Origin: Serratia bockelmannii
GTDB taxonomy: Bacteria; Pseudomonadota; Gammaproteobacteria; Enterobacterales; Enterobacteriaceae
Assembly (NCBI RefSeq): GCF_008011855.1
Contig: NZ_VOUX01000001.1
Span: forward strand, 310,001-374,000
Direction: 5' to 3'
Length of the DNA: 64,000 nt
Shown here: piece by piece, positions 1-12,300 of the stretch
Position numbering within the stretch: position 1 is the stretch's first letter
Layout of the letters: each line of letters starts with the position of its first letter
Position numbers and translations under genes: made by a program
The notes under the pieces: model-generated
The model's input: the letters and a program-made list of their open reading frames with translations, nothing else
Databases searched by the model: none
Told to the model about the DNA's origin: nothing

Positions 1-1
1 C

Positions 2-1300
2 AGGGAAATCGATTTCAAGAGCTCGAAGGAAGCGTTGGAACACGGCGTTTCGATGGTACATCAGGAGCTGAACCTGGTGCTGCAACGCACCGTGATGGAC
101 AACATGTGGCTGGGGCGCTATCCGACCAAAGGCCTGTTCGTCGATCAGGACAAGATGTTCAAAGACACCCAGGCGATCTTTGACGAGCTGGATATCGACA
201 TCAACCCGCGCGAAAAGGTGGGCAACCTGTCGGTGTCGCAGATGCAGATGATCGAGATCGCCAAGGCGTTTTCCTACGACGCCAAGATCGTCATCATGGA
301 TGAACCGACCTCTTCGCTGACGGAGAAAGAGGTCAATCATCTGTTCACCATCATCCGCAAGCTGAAAGAACGCGGCTGCGGCATCGTCTATATCTCGCAC
401 AAGATGGAAGAGATCTTCCAGTTGTGCGACGAGATAACGGTGCTGCGCGACGGCCAGTGGATCGCCACCCAGCCGCTGGAAGGGCTGGATATGGACAAGA
501 TCATCGCCATGATGGTCGGCCGCTCGCTGAGCCAGCGCTTCCCGGACAGGCAGAACACGCCGGGTGAGGTGATTCTTGAGGTGAAGAACCTGACATCGCT
601 GCGCCAGCCTTCGATCCGCGATGTTTCCTTCGATCTGCACCAGGGCGAGATCCTCGGCATCGCCGGGCTGGTGGGCGCCAAGCGCACCGACATCGTCGAG
701 ACGCTGTTCGGCATTCGTGAAAAGGTGGCGGGCACTATAAAGCTGCACGGCAAGGCGATCGACAACCACAGTGCCAACGAAGCGATCAACCACGGGTTTG
801 CGTTGGTGACCGAAGAGCGCCGATCCACCGGGATTTACGCTTACCTCGATGTGGGTTTCAACTCGTTGATCTCCAATATCCGCAATTATAAAAACAAGCT
901 CGGCCTGCTGGATAACGCGCGGATGAAGAGCGACACCCAGTGGGTGATCGACGCCATGCGGGTGAAAACGCCGGGGCATCACACCCATATCGGCTCGCTG
1001 TCCGGCGGCAACCAGCAGAAGGTGATCATCGGCCGCTGGCTGCTGACGCAGCCGGAGATCCTGATGCTGGATGAACCGACGCGCGGCATCGACGTGGGCG
1101 CCAAGTTCGAGATTTATCAGCTGATGACCGAACTGGCGAAGAAGGGCAAGGGGATCATTATCGTCTCGTCCGAAATGCCGGAGCTTTTGGGGATCACCGA
1201 CCGTATTTTGGTGATGAGCAATGGTCAGGTTGCGGGCATCGTTAACACCAAACAGACCTCGCAAAATGAAATCTTACGTCTCGCCTCCCTGCACCTTTAA
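2..1300 (+). CDS. mglA: Galactose/methyl-galactoside ABC transporter ATPase MglA (5' end cut off)
   Basis: This is the cytoplasmic ATPase that powers the Mgl galactose/methyl-galactoside importer. The reading frame is open from base 2, so the gene begins outside the window; 432 residues remain of a family length near 506. Missing is the Walker A motif of the first nucleotide-binding domain. Present are its signature-like LSVSQMQ and Walker [12 protein letters not shown], followed by a second domain with the altered P-loop GLVGAKRT typical of sugar-type duplicated ATPases, signature LSGGNQQK and Walker [13 protein letters not shown]. The permease gene follows after 11 bases, so the two are co-transcribed; mglB would lie to the left. 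The identification is firm; only the N-terminus is unseen. Confidence 0.95.
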   Translation, partial: REIDFKSSKEALEHGVSMVHQELNLVLQRTVMDNMWLGRYPTKGLFVDQDKMFKDTQAIFDELDIDINPREKVGNLSVSQMQMIEIAKAFSYDAKIVIMDEPTSSLTEKEVNHLFTIIRKLKERGCGIVYISHKMEEIFQLCDEITVLRDGQWIATQPLEGLDMDKIIAMMVGRSLSQRFPDRQNTPGEVILEVKNLTSLRQPSIRDVSFDLHQGEILGIAGLVGAKRTDIVETLFGIREKVAGTIKLHGKAIDNHSANEAINHGFALVTEERRSTGIYAYLDVGFNSLISNIRNYKNKLGLLDNARMKSDTQWVIDAMRVKTPGHHTHIGSLSGGNQQKVIIGRWLLTQPEILMLDEPTRGIDVGAKFEIYQLMTELAKKGKGIIIVSSEMPELLGITDRILVMSNGQVAGIVNTKQTSQNEILRLASLHL

Positions 1301-1311
1301 GGATCGGAATT

Positions 1312-2322
1312 ATGAACGCGCTAAATAAAAAAAACTTATTTACCTATTTCAAGGAAGGCGGCATTTACGTGGTGTTGCTGGTGCTGTTGGCCATCATCAT
1401 CATTCAGGATCCTACCTTCCTTAGCCTGATGAACCTGAGCAACATCCTGACGCAGTCTTCGGTGCGCATCATCATCGCGCTGGGCGTGGCGGGATTGATC
1501 GTGACTCAGGGCACCGACCTGTCCGCCGGGCGGCAGGTGGGGCTGGCGGCGGTGGTGGCGGCCACGCTGCTGCAGTCGATGGATAACGTCAACAAGGTAT
1601 TCCCGCACATGGAAACCTGGTCGATTCCCCTGGTCATCTTGCTGGTGTGTGCGGTCGGCGCGGTGATCGGCCTGGTTAACGGCCTGATTATCGCCTATCT
1701 CAACGTGACGCCGTTCATCACCACCTTGGGCACCATGATCATCGTCTACGGCATCAACTCGCTGTATTACGATTCGGTCGGCGCGTCGCCGGTCGCGGGT
1801 TTCGATCCGAAGTTTTCCACCTTTGCCCAGGGCTTCTTGCGCTTCGGCGACTTTAAGCTGTCGTACATTACCTTCTATGCGCTGATCGCCATCATATTCG
1901 TCTGGATCCTGTGGACCAAGACCCGCTTCGGCAAGAACATCTTCGCCATCGGCGGCAACCCGGAAGCGGCCAAGGTCTCCGGCGTCAACGTGCCGCTGAA
2001 CCTGATCATGATCTATGCGCTGTCCGGCGTGTTCTACGCCTTCGGCGGCTTGCTGGAAGCGGGGCGCATCGGCAGCGCCACCAACAACCTTGGCTTTATG
2101 TATGAGCTGGACGCCATCGCCGCCTGCGTGGTGGGGGGCGTCTCCTTCGCCGGCGGGGTGGGTACGGTGTGGGGCGTGGTGACCGGGGTGATCATCTTTA
2201 CCGTCATCAACTACGGCCTGACTTATATCGGTATCAACCCGTACTGGCAGTACATCATCAAGGGCAGCATCATCATCTTCGCCGTGGCGCTGGACTCGTT
2301 GAAATACGCCAAGAAGAAGTAG
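1312..2322 (+). CDS. mglC: Galactose/methyl-galactoside ABC transporter permease MglC
   Basis: This is the inner-membrane channel subunit of the Mgl importer, partner of the preceding ATPase and of a periplasmic galactose-binding protein encoded outside the window. The 336-residue length equals the E. coli protein. The sequence is almost entirely hydrophobic with about ten likely membrane segments and carries the conserved stretches GLIVTQGTDLSAGRQVGLAA and INPYWQYIIKGSIII of the BPD_transp_2 family. The start ATG has an AAGGATCGG ribosome-binding site and follows mglA by 11 bases. A strong hairpin with a T run lies about 20 bases after the stop, so mglC is the last gene of the operon. Confidence 0.95.
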   Translation: MNALNKKNLFTYFKEGGIYVVLLVLLAIIIIQDPTFLSLMNLSNILTQSSVRIIIALGVAGLIVTQGTDLSAGRQVGLAAVVAATLLQSMDNVNKVFPHMETWSIPLVILLVCAVGAVIGLVNGLIIAYLNVTPFITTLGTMIIVYGINSLYYDSVGASPVAGFDPKFSTFAQGFLRFGDFKLSYITFYALIAIIFVWILWTKTRFGKNIFAIGGNPEAAKVSGVNVPLNLIMIYALSGVFYAFGGLLEAGRIGSATNNLGFMYELDAIAACVVGGVSFAGGVGTVWGVVTGVIIFTVINYGLTYIGINPYWQYIIKGSIIIFAVALDSLKYAKKK

Positions 2323-2343
2323 ATTTCCCGCAGCACAGACAAC

Positions 2344-2376
2344 AAGGCCGGCCTATTTTGCCGGCCTTTCTTTTTG
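2344..2376 (+). terminator. Rho-independent terminator of the mgl operon
   Basis: A 9-base-pair stem (AAGGCCGGC / GCCGGCCTT) with a seven-base loop is followed by TTTCTTTTT. It sits 21 bases after the mglC stop and also separates mglC from the convergent sanA. Confidence 0.85.
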
Positions 2377-2389
2377 GGCGTTTTCTGCG

Positions 2390-3142
<753 letters not shown>

Positions 3143-3257
3143 TTACGCGCGCCGGGCTGAAAAAGATGGATCAAGGCTACTTTACCTGACCGATCGACGC
3201 AAGACGCGAACCGCCTGAAGCACGCGCAACGCCGCATTTTTAGGCGGTTTTGCCGCA

Positions 3258-3283
3258 CAAAAAAGCCCGGCGGAGCCGGGCTG
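3258..3283 (-). terminator. Terminator downstream of maeA
   Basis: On the minus strand AGCCCGGC and GCCGGGCT pair around a three-base loop and run into a TTTTTT tract. It lies 20 bases past the maeA stop. Confidence 0.8.
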
Positions 3284-3302
3284 GGTCATTTCAGCGCGTC
3301 AA

Positions 3303-5012
<1,710 letters not shown>

Positions 5013-5221
5013 TCACGTATCAGATAACTTTATTGCCGACGATCCTAAGAGATAAAGAGAAGATGTACAGCATTTGTTGCCAGATGATGAACCAGGTTGG
5101 CGTAATTATCGACAATCAAATGATTTTTTAACTAAAGAAAGTGTTTCTTGCGGCGTCGGGGCATTGTATTTGGCGGGCGGGGCTGTTAACGGCGGAACCG
5201 GATGGCCCCGCCGTGGTGCGC

Positions 5222-6106
5222 TTAGAAAGTGGCGCGGCTGACGTTCTGGCAGCCTAGCGCCGCCAGGGTGGCGCGGGTGGCGTCCCACTGGCTGAGGATC
5301 GCCTCCTGCGGCTCGACCAGTACGGCGCGGCGAATGTTCAGGCAATCGTCGCCGGAGAGGTTCAGCAGGATCAGCGCGGCCTGCAGCGGCGGCAGGCTAG
5401 GGTTGAAGGCGGCGTTTTCCGCATAACGGCCGGCATAGATAATGCCGTCTGTCGTTTCCAGCGCCACGCCGCTGTGGGCGTTGCTGTACGGTGCGTGACT
5501 CTGATTGGCCGCCGCCAGTGCCGCCTGTGTCAGTGCGTCGTCCAGCGCCAGCTGGTGACCGTGATCGACCTTGTCCATCAGCAGCGAAGCGATATCCAGA
5601 TCTTTCGGGCCGAAGGCGTCCGGCAGATAGTCCGCCAGCGTAGCCGGCGCGCGGCCCGGCAGACGGATCTGCAGTTCGCCGCCGCTGTTCAGCTCATTCA
5701 TAAACTGGCGGCAATGACCGCACGGCGTGTAATTGACGGTGACCGAGGCCAGCGCCGATTCACCGCGCAGCCAGGCATGGGTAACCGCGCACTGTTCCGC
5801 ATGCACGGTTTGCTGCAGCGGTGCGCCGCTGAATTCCATATTGGCGCCGAAATAGAGGTTGCCACTTTGCCCGCGCGCGATGGCGCCGACGTGGAAATGT
5901 GATATCGGGGTTAACGAGCAGGCCGCCGCCAGCGGCAGCAGCGCGAATGCCAGCGCATCATCGTCCAGCCCGCAACCTGTGCGGATCGCCGCCGCTTGCT
6001 CGGCCGTGAACATCGCCGGAAAGTCAGGCGCGTCCAGATAGGGCCGCAGGGCGGATTGCAGTGTCGCGGGCAGTGCGCTGAAAGCGGTGTGAAAACGCGG
6101 ATGCAT
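5222..6106 (-). CDS. cdd: Cytidine deaminase
   Basis: It hydrolyses cytidine and deoxycytidine to uridine and deoxyuridine in pyrimidine salvage. The 294 residues match the large enterobacterial dimeric form. The zinc site is intact: His102-Ala-Glu104 in TVHAEQCAV and Cys129/Cys132 in [11 protein letters not shown] second, catalytically dead deaminase-like half follows. The gene is 137 bases downstream of yohK on the same strand and may have its own promoter; upstream lies an 11-base perfect inverted repeat (6152-6180) and an AATGCAAT element resembling half of a CytR operator. CytR/CRP control is known for E. coli cdd; here it is inferred. Confidence 0.96.
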   Translation of the reverse strand: MHPRFHTAFSALPATLQSALRPYLDAPDFPAMFTAEQAAAIRTGCGLDDDALAFALLPLAAACSLTPISHFHVGAIARGQSGNLYFGANMEFSGAPLQQTVHAEQCAVTHAWLRGESALASVTVNYTPCGHCRQFMNELNSGGELQIRLPGRAPATLADYLPDAFGPKDLDIASLLMDKVDHGHQLALDDALTQAALAAANQSHAPYSNAHSGVALETTDGIIYAGRYAENAAFNPSLPPLQAALILLNLSGDDCLNIRRAVLVEPQEAILSQWDATRATLAALGCQNVSRATF

Positions 6107-6151
6107 AGAAGGTCTCTCTACGAGTTAACGGGGTAACATTCTAGGCAGGCC

Positions 6152-6180
6152 AGAGACATTAAAGTGTGATTAATGTCTCT
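6152..6180. promoter_or_regulatory. Perfect 11-base inverted repeat upstream of cdd
   Basis: AGAGACATTAA and TTAATGTCTCT are separated by seven bases (AGTGTGA) and lie 46 bases before the cdd start. The symmetry suits a dimeric repressor or activator site; the centre TGTGA resembles half a CRP site. No T run follows on either strand, so a terminator is less likely. Which protein binds is unknown. Confidence 0.4.
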
Positions 6181-6243
6181 TAATTGGTGAAATTAATGCA
6201 ATGAAATAAATAAATGCGAGATGTATCGCAAGTTTCGCCGTAT

Positions 6244-6939
6244 TCAGCCGAACAGATGCAGCAGCACCGGGAACAGGAACGGCGCCAGCAGTGAGGTGAT
6301 GATGCCGCAGATCACCAGCGCCAGCGAGCCGAATGCGCCTTCCTGGTAGTCCATCTCCGCGCAGCGTGCGGTGCCCAGCGCGTGGGATGCGGTGCCCATC
6401 GCCAGGCCGCGCGCAGAGTGGGTGGTGATTTTCAACAGGTTGAACAGCGTATGGCCGAACACGGCGCCGAGGATACCGACGAAAATGACGCAGACTGCGC
6501 TGATCGCCGGAATACCGCCGAGCGAGTCCGCGACGGCCATGGCGATTGGCGTAGTGACCGATTTCGGCAGGATAGAGGCGGCGATTTCCGGCGTGGCGCC
6601 CAGCCACAGGGCGATGGCGCCGCCGCTGATCATGGCGGTCAGGCTGCCGATGAAGCACACCGCGATAATCGACTTCCAGCGCGCGCGGATCTGGTGCAGC
6701 TGTTCATACAGCGGGAAGGCCAGCGCGACAACCGCCGGCTGCAGCAGATCGTTGAGGATTTTGCTGCCCTGAAAGTAGCGCTCATAGGGGATGCCGGTGA
6801 GCAGCAGCAGCGGGATGATCACCACCATGGACACCAGCAGCGGATTGAGCAGCGGCATGTTCAGCTTGCGCGCCAGCCAGCGCGCGGCGAAATAGACCGC
6901 CAGCGTCAGCGGCAGCGACCACCAGATTTCATGGATCAT
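6244..6939 (-). CDS. yohK: LrgB/CidB-family inner-membrane protein YohK
   Basis: This 231-residue, highly hydrophobic protein belongs to the LrgB/CidB family, which pairs with a holin-like LrgA/CidA partner; a role in murein hydrolase control or small-molecule transport is known for Gram-positive relatives, less clear in enterics. Typical family stretches are [40 protein letters not shown] and [18 protein letters not shown]. The start codon overlaps the stop of yohJ by four bases (ATGA), which shows translational coupling. About seven membrane segments are expected. No truncation is seen. Confidence 0.92.
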   Translation of the reverse strand: MIHEIWWSLPLTLAVYFAARWLARKLNMPLLNPLLVSMVVIIPLLLLTGIPYERYFQGSKILNDLLQPAVVALAFPLYEQLHQIRARWKSIIAVCFIGSLTAMISGGAIALWLGATPEIAASILPKSVTTPIAMAVADSLGGIPAISAVCVIFVGILGAVFGHTLFNLLKITTHSARGLAMGTASHALGTARCAEMDYQEGAFGSLALVICGIITSLLAPFLFPVLLHLFG

Positions 6940-7343
6940 GGGTTGCCCTCCGTATCGTCGGGCTTACCGGCGATGCGGCGCTCGCGGTGAAAATAGTGTG
7001 AGGTATAGCCGACCACCACCAGCACCATCAGCGTGCTGATGAGGCAAGAGATGACCAGCGGGCCCAGATGCGCGACGATCTGGTCATAGTATTTCATCAC
7101 CCCGACGCCGATCGGCACGAACAGCAGCACCATGTAGCGGATCAGCAAATGGCAGCCGGGTTTAACCCATTTGGCCGGCAGGATCTGGGTAGAGAGCAGG
7201 GCGAACAGCAGCAGCATGCCGAGGATGCTGCCGGGAATGGCGAACGGCAGCAGCGCCGCCACTGCATTGCCGACGAACAGACACAGGTAGATGAGGAGCA
7301 GGGCTCTCAGGTATTTCCAGCACAGTGTGAGCACGTTGGCCAT
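6936..7343 (-). CDS. yohJ: LrgA/CidA holin-like protein YohJ
   Basis: This is the small holin-like partner of YohK. I place the start at the ATG at 7343 (protein begins [15 protein letters not shown], 135 residues), because GGGGAAAG precedes it and the length then fits the usual 130-odd residues; a longer frame from 7463 adds 40 residues without family character. Four membrane segments are visible, with the family stretch [15 protein letters not shown] and the charged tail [19 protein letters not shown]. It is the first gene of the yohJK pair, overlapping yohK by four bases. Confidence 0.9.
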   Translation of the reverse strand: MANVLTLCWKYLRALLLIYLCLFVGNAVAALLPFAIPGSILGMLLLFALLSTQILPAKWVKPGCHLLIRYMVLLFVPIGVGVMKYYDQIVAHLGPLVISCLISTLMVLVVVGYTSHYFHRERRIAGKPDDTEGNP

Positions 7344-7481
7344 TGTCTTTCCCCGTTTAATTGCTGCATTCATCATACAATTAAACTGTGAGCCATGCCA
7401 CAGATCGCACCATGAATTATCGCTATGGGTGCCATACCCGATCGGCGGGTTGACAGCCTGCAATGGCTACCACGCGCGGGT

Positions 7482-8693
7482 TCAGCGCGTGTCTTCGGCC
7501 GCTGCCGCCGCGTGTTCTGCCAGCCGGTGGCCGAGGAAGAAAAACAGCAGGCTGAGCAGCGCGGCGACGATCAGCATCACGAACATCAGCGGCGGCGCGG
7601 CATAGCTGAGCAGCACCCCGCACAGTACCGGGTTGATGGCGCCGCCCAGCGCGCTGAGATTCTGTACTCCATAGTAGCTGCCTTTCAGGTGCGGGGGCGC
7701 GATAAAGTCGATGAACATGTATTCCACCGGGATCACGATGATTTCGCCGAGGGTAAACACCGCCATCGCCGCCAGCCACAGCCAGACCGCCTGGCCGGCC
7801 GCCATGAAACCGAGCAGCCCGACGATGAAAAACAGCGTGCCCAGCACCAGCCAGCGCAGCATGTTTTCCTGGCGCATACCGCGGCTGAGCAGGTATTGCA
7901 GGGCGATAACGATGCTGGCGTTGACGATCATCACCAGCCCGATGATTTTGTAGGCGAACTCGGCGCTGGAGACGGTGATCAGATACTGCGACAGATAGCC
8001 GGTGAACTGACCGAACACGACGGCGCCCAGGGTGCTGCCGAGGGTGAAGTAGATAAGCCGCCGATCGCTCCGCAGGATTGTCAGCGTCTGGCGGAAGTGG
8101 GGGAGCGCGGCCGGTGCGGCGGCTGGCGTTGCGCGCTGTTGCCGACCGCGCAAGCGCAGGCTTAGCGCCGCCACCGTCGCCAGCGCCAACCCGCCCGACA
8201 GGTAAAACGGCAGCAGCGGGCTAAGCCCGGCCACCAGAACGCCGAGCGCAGAACCGATCGCCCAGCCGACGTTGACCAGCGTGTAGTTGATTGAGAAAGC
8301 CTTGATGCGCTGCTCGACCGGCAACCCGTCGGCGAAGCAGGCCTTAATGGTGATGCTCAGCACCGAATAACAGGTATGCAAGATGGCCAGCACCACGATC
8401 ACGCCGCCGGGGCGCGGGATCCAGGGAATGGCGAAGAAGCTCAGCGCAAACAATACAATCGACAACAGGATCAGGCGGTTCTTGCTGAATTTGTCCACTA
8501 GATAGCCGCCGTACAGGCTGGCAAGGATGCCGAGGGTCAGGCTGACGCCCAGGATCACGCCCACGCTCTTCGGCAGCAGATGGAAATGCTCGGTGAGGTA
8601 GATGGTAATGAACGGCAGCGTCACGCCGCGGCCGATGGTCAACACCAGCGAACTGGCCAGCAGCATGTTAATCAGCGAGGGGAATCCCTTCAT
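7482..8693 (-). CDS. YdeE-like major facilitator superfamily transporter
   Basis: A 403-residue protein with about twelve membrane segments. The N-terminal LLASSLVLTIGRGVTLPFITIYL and the loop GGYLVDKFSKNR (MFS motif A form) resemble E. coli YdeE, which has been linked to dipeptide and arabinose efflux; the substrate here cannot be read from sequence. The second half carries GEIIVIPVEYMFIDFIAPPHLKGSYYG, also YdeE-like. It stands alone, 138 bases upstream of yohJ on the same strand. The C-terminal tail is alanine-rich. Family assignment is confident; the exact orthologue is not. Confidence 0.8.
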   Translation of the reverse strand: MKGFPSLINMLLASSLVLTIGRGVTLPFITIYLTEHFHLLPKSVGVILGVSLTLGILASLYGGYLVDKFSKNRLILLSIVLFALSFFAIPWIPRPGGVIVVLAILHTCYSVLSITIKACFADGLPVEQRIKAFSINYTLVNVGWAIGSALGVLVAGLSPLLPFYLSGGLALATVAALSLRLRGRQQRATPAAAPAALPHFRQTLTILRSDRRLIYFTLGSTLGAVVFGQFTGYLSQYLITVSSAEFAYKIIGLVMIVNASIVIALQYLLSRGMRQENMLRWLVLGTLFFIVGLLGFMAAGQAVWLWLAAMAVFTLGEIIVIPVEYMFIDFIAPPHLKGSYYGVQNLSALGGAINPVLCGVLLSYAAPPLMFVMLIVAALLSLLFFFLGHRLAEHAAAAAEDTR

Positions 8694-8779
8694 TCGAAGC
8701 CTGTTTATGCATACAGTTATTGGGCGATGCAGATAACATAGCGTATTTTGGCGAGGACGGAAGGGGGAAGCCGAAAATT

Positions 8780-8820
8780 AGTTTAAAAACAGAGGCTGCG
8801 TCGGCAGCCTCGTCAAAAAC
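8780..8820 (-). terminator. Terminator downstream of the sugar-binding protein gene
   Basis: GAGGCTGC and GCAGCCTC (8792-8811) form a perfect eight-base stem around a four-base loop; A runs on one side and T runs on the other mean it could serve either strand, but it lies immediately after the minus-strand gene ending at 8825. Confidence 0.7.
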
Positions 8821-8824
8821 AGCA

Positions 8825-9892
8825 TTATTTACCGTGTTCGGCCTGCAGCGTGGCGAACCACGGTTGCACGAAGTCGCTGCTGCTGCCCCAGCCGGGGATG
8901 ATCTTCGCCAGCCCGGCGACGTTGACCGGCCCCGGCTGCGCCAGCAGCAGCGCCTGCGGAATGACCGTCGCTTTGAACTGATAGCTGTCCGGCGTGCTTT
9001 CCCCGGCGATCTTGTTGGCCACCAGGCGCACGTTGACTGCGCCGATAAGCTTCGGATCCACCGCCACGCTGACCTGCCACGGGCTGCCGGCTTCGCGCAT
9101 CAGCTGCAAGTCCTGGTTGGAGATATCGATGCTGTACAGCTTGATCTCGGTGCGGCCGTTCTCTTTCAACGCTTTGTAAGCGCCCTGAGTGAAGGCGTCC
9201 CAGGTGCCCCAGATGGCGTCGATCTTGCCTTTCGGGTATTTCGCCAGCACCGCGCCCACCTTGTTGGCGGTATCGCCCTGCACGTCGGATGAAACCGCGC
9301 CAATCGATTCCAGCTCGTGAATGCCCGGATGCTGTTTCAGCAGCTGCTGATAGGCGGCCTGGCGGCGTTCCATCGGTGGGAAGCCGGCTACCCAGAGTTT
9401 GATGATGTTGGCCTGGCCGTTGAAATCCTTCACTAACTGGCCGAAGGAGGCGTTGGCCAGCGAAGCGTCGTCCTGCTGCGAGACGGTGACGCCGGGAACG
9501 CTGCCACTGACGTCGGTATCGAACGCCGCGACGGCGATGCCGGCTGCCGCGATGCGTTTGACCAGCTCGGTGGAATAGGGGGCTCGCCCCTGTGAGAGAA
9601 TGATGCCGTCATATTTCTGGCTGATAGCCTGGTTGACGAAGTCCTGGAAGCGCGCGTCGTCGCCGTTGCTGAGGAAGGTGTCCACCTTGAAGCCCAGCTT
9701 GCGTCCTTCCTGGATGGCACCCGCCAAAAATTGCGTGGTGTTGTCGTCGGAACCGAGGTTGCGGATCACCGCGATGCGCACCGGCCCCTGATGCTGAGCG
9801 ATGGCAGCTGGCACGGCGGCGTTTTCCGCTGCCTGCAACGGCAGGGCAGCCAGCAGGCTGAGGGCGAGCAGCGAAGTCTTGACGTTTTTCAT
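8825..9892 (-). CDS. Periplasmic sugar-binding protein of the RbsB/TorT type (orphan)
   Basis: This is a secreted solute-binding protein of the periplasmic-binding-protein type 1 fold. The ATG at 9892 (MKNVKTSLLALSLLAALPLQA) gives a clean signal peptide with cleavage after LQA and has a TGGAG ribosome-binding site; an upstream TTG at 9907 is less likely. Family features are VRIAVIRNL near the mature start, YDGIILSQG, AFDTDVSG and IDAIWGTWDAFTQGAYKAL. No permease or ATPase gene is adjacent, so it either feeds a transporter encoded elsewhere or serves a sensor, as TorT does. The ligand is not identifiable from sequence. Confidence 0.78.
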   Translation of the reverse strand: MKNVKTSLLALSLLAALPLQAAENAAVPAAIAQHQGPVRIAVIRNLGSDDNTTQFLAGAIQEGRKLGFKVDTFLSNGDDARFQDFVNQAISQKYDGIILSQGRAPYSTELVKRIAAAGIAVAAFDTDVSGSVPGVTVSQQDDASLANASFGQLVKDFNGQANIIKLWVAGFPPMERRQAAYQQLLKQHPGIHELESIGAVSSDVQGDTANKVGAVLAKYPKGKIDAIWGTWDAFTQGAYKALKENGRTEIKLYSIDISNQDLQLMREAGSPWQVSVAVDPKLIGAVNVRLVANKIAGESTPDSYQFKATVIPQALLLAQPGPVNVAGLAKIIPGWGSSSDFVQPWFATLQAEHGK

Positions 9893-10063
9893 TATTATAG
9901 GCTCCAAAAAGCAGGGAAACGATCCCGGTGAAGGTCTGTTATAGCAGTCTTTCTGTCTGGACGTCTATTTGTTGTTGCGGAGCATCATAGCGAGATGCGG
10001 CAGGCGAGGGAATCAGAGCGGTTATGACTTTTTCTTACTGCTTATAACGTCGGGTTTGAGACA

Positions 10064-10092
10064 TTAAAAAAGGGCCGAGCAAGCTCGACCCT
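10064..10092 (-). terminator. Terminator downstream of metG
   Basis: On the minus strand AGGGTCGAGC and GCTCGGCCCT pair with one imperfect position around a two-base centre and run into a TTTTTT tract, 22 bases after the metG stop. Confidence 0.75.
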
Positions 10093-10113
10093 CGATGTGA
10101 CACGCCGGCGCAG

Positions 10114-12141
10114 TTATTTGACCTGCATACCAGGCTGCGCGCCGCTGTCCGGGCTCAGCAGGAAGATCTCTTTCCCGCCAGGGCCCGCCGCCATCACCAT
10201 GCCTTCCGAAACGCCGAAACGCATTTTGCGCGGCGCCAGGTTGGCGACCATGATGGTCAGACGGCCTTCCAGCGCTTTCGGATCCGGGTAAGCGGAGCGA
10301 ATGCCGGAGAAGATCTGGCGCAGTTCGCCGCCCAGATCCAGCTGTAGTTTCAGCAGCTTGTCGGAGCCTTCGACAAAGTCGGCGCTCTTGATCAGAGCGA
10401 TGCGCATGTCTACCTTGGCAAAGTCGTCGAAGGTGATGGTTTCCTGAATAGGATCATCGGCCAATGGACCGGTCACCGGTTTGGCGGCGGCCATGTCTTC
10501 CTTCGAGGCGTTGACCATCTCGCTGACCTTATCCAGATCGATACGGTTGAACAGCGCTTTGAATGCGTTCACCTGGTGGCCCAGCAGCGGTTGCGGGATT
10601 GCGTCCCAGCTCAGCTCGGCGTTGAGGAACGCTTCGGCGCGTTCGGTCAGCGAAGGCAGCACCGGCTTCAGGTAAGTCATCAGCACGCGGAACAGGTTGA
10701 TGCCCATCGAGCAGATGGCCTGCAGATCGGCATCGCGGCCTTCTTCCTTCGCCACCACCCAAGGTGCCTGCTCATCCACGTAACGGTTGGCCAGATCGGC
10801 CAGCGCCATGATTTCGCGGATCGCGCGGCTGAACTCGCGGCTGGCGTAAGCTTCGGCGATGCTCTGCGCCGCGTCGACGAAGGTCTGGTACAGCGCCGGA
10901 TCGGCGAGGCTGTCGGCCAGCTTGCCGCCGAAGCGCTTGTTGATAAAGCCGGCGTTGCGCGAAGCGAGGTTCACCACCTTGTTGACAATGTCGGCGTTCA
11001 CGCGCTGCACGAAGTCTTCCAGATTGAGATCGATGTCATCAATGCGTGAAGAGAGCTTGGCGGCGTAGTAATAGCGCAGGCAGTCGGCATCCAGATGCTG
11101 CAGGTAGGTGCCGGCCTTGATGAAGGTGCCGCGCGACTTGGACATCTTGGCGCCGTTCACCGTCACGTAACCGTGCACGAACAGGTTGGTCGGTTTGCGG
11201 AAGTTGCTGCCTTCCAGCATCGCCGGCCAGAACAGGCTGTGGAAGTAGACGATGTCCTTGCCGATGAAGTGATATAGCTCGGTGGTGGCGCCTTTGCGCC
11301 AGAACTCGTCGAAGTCCAGATCGCCGCGTTTGTCGCACAGGTTCTTGAAGGAACCCATGTAGCCGATCGGTGCGTCCAGCCAGACGTAGAAGTATTTGCC
11401 CGGCGCATCCGGGATTTCGAAGCCGAAGTAAGGCGCATCGCGGGAGATGTCCCACTGCTGCAGGCCGGATTCGAACCACTCCTGCATCTTGTTCGCCACT
11501 TGCTCTTGCAGCGCGCCGGAGCGCGTCCACGCCTGCAGCATTTCGCTGAAGGCCGGCAGATCGAAGAAGAAGTGCTCGGAGTCGCGCATTACCGGCGTCG
11601 CGCCGGAAACCACGGACTTCGGATCGATCAGTTCCGTCGGGCTGTAGGTGGCGCCACACACTTCGCAGTTGTCGCCGTATTGGTCCGGCGATTTGCATTT
11701 CGGGCAGGTGCCCTTCACGAAACGGTCCGGCAGGAACATGCCTTTCTCCGGATCGTACAGCTGAGAAATGGTGCGGTTCTTGATAAAACCGTTTTCTTTC
11801 AGGCGGCTGTAAATCAGGGTGGACAGCTCACGGTTTTCATCGCTATGGGTCGAGTGATAGTTGTCATAGCTGATGCCAAAGCCGGCGAAATCCTGTTGGT
11901 GCTCCTGGCTCATCTGCGCGATCATTTCTTCCGGTTTTACGCCCAGCTGCTGCGCTTTCAGCATGATCGGCGTGCCGTGCGCGTCGTCCGCGCAAATGAA
12001 ATGCACTTCGTGGCCGCGCATTCGTTGGTAACGCACCCAGATATCCGCCTGGATGTGCTCGAGCATGTGGCCGAGATGGATGGAACCATTTGCGTACGGT
12101 AGCGCGCACGTCACCAATAATTTTTTCGCGACTTGAGCCAT
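10114..12141 (-). CDS. metG: Methionyl-tRNA synthetase
   Basis: It charges tRNA-Met, initiator and elongator, with methionine. The 675 residues match the long dimeric enterobacterial form (677 in E. coli). Class I signatures are HLGH (22-25) and KMSKS (about 333-337). Four cysteines in GTCPKCK and CEVCGATY form the zinc knuckle near residue 147. The C-terminal segment beginning [14 protein letters not shown] is the tRNA-binding, dimerising domain. It is divergent from mrp, the pair conserved in enterics. The opposite-strand frames over it are shadows. Confidence 0.97.
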   Translation of the reverse strand: MAQVAKKLLVTCALPYANGSIHLGHMLEHIQADIWVRYQRMRGHEVHFICADDAHGTPIMLKAQQLGVKPEEMIAQMSQEHQQDFAGFGISYDNYHSTHSDENRELSTLIYSRLKENGFIKNRTISQLYDPEKGMFLPDRFVKGTCPKCKSPDQYGDNCEVCGATYSPTELIDPKSVVSGATPVMRDSEHFFFDLPAFSEMLQAWTRSGALQEQVANKMQEWFESGLQQWDISRDAPYFGFEIPDAPGKYFYVWLDAPIGYMGSFKNLCDKRGDLDFDEFWRKGATTELYHFIGKDIVYFHSLFWPAMLEGSNFRKPTNLFVHGYVTVNGAKMSKSRGTFIKAGTYLQHLDADCLRYYYAAKLSSRIDDIDLNLEDFVQRVNADIVNKVVNLASRNAGFINKRFGGKLADSLADPALYQTFVDAAQSIAEAYASREFSRAIREIMALADLANRYVDEQAPWVVAKEEGRDADLQAICSMGINLFRVLMTYLKPVLPSLTERAEAFLNAELSWDAIPQPLLGHQVNAFKALFNRIDLDKVSEMVNASKEDMAAAKPVTGPLADDPIQETITFDDFAKVDMRIALIKSADFVEGSDKLLKLQLDLGGELRQIFSGIRSAYPDPKALEGRLTIMVANLAPRKMRFGVSEGMVMAAGPGGKEIFLLSPDSGAQPGMQVK

Positions 12142-12300
12142 AGTGAGAACTTGCTTTCTGTAATGAATAAAAGGGCCTTCGATGTTAACCGATCGCGCTC
12201 TTCGCTGCTAGGGCGGTTTCTTGCAGGTTATACGCGCCAGCCGCCGGGCAGTTCTGATATGCTTAGCCGGAAGCTACCCATTCAAAATCAAGGAGCCGGG

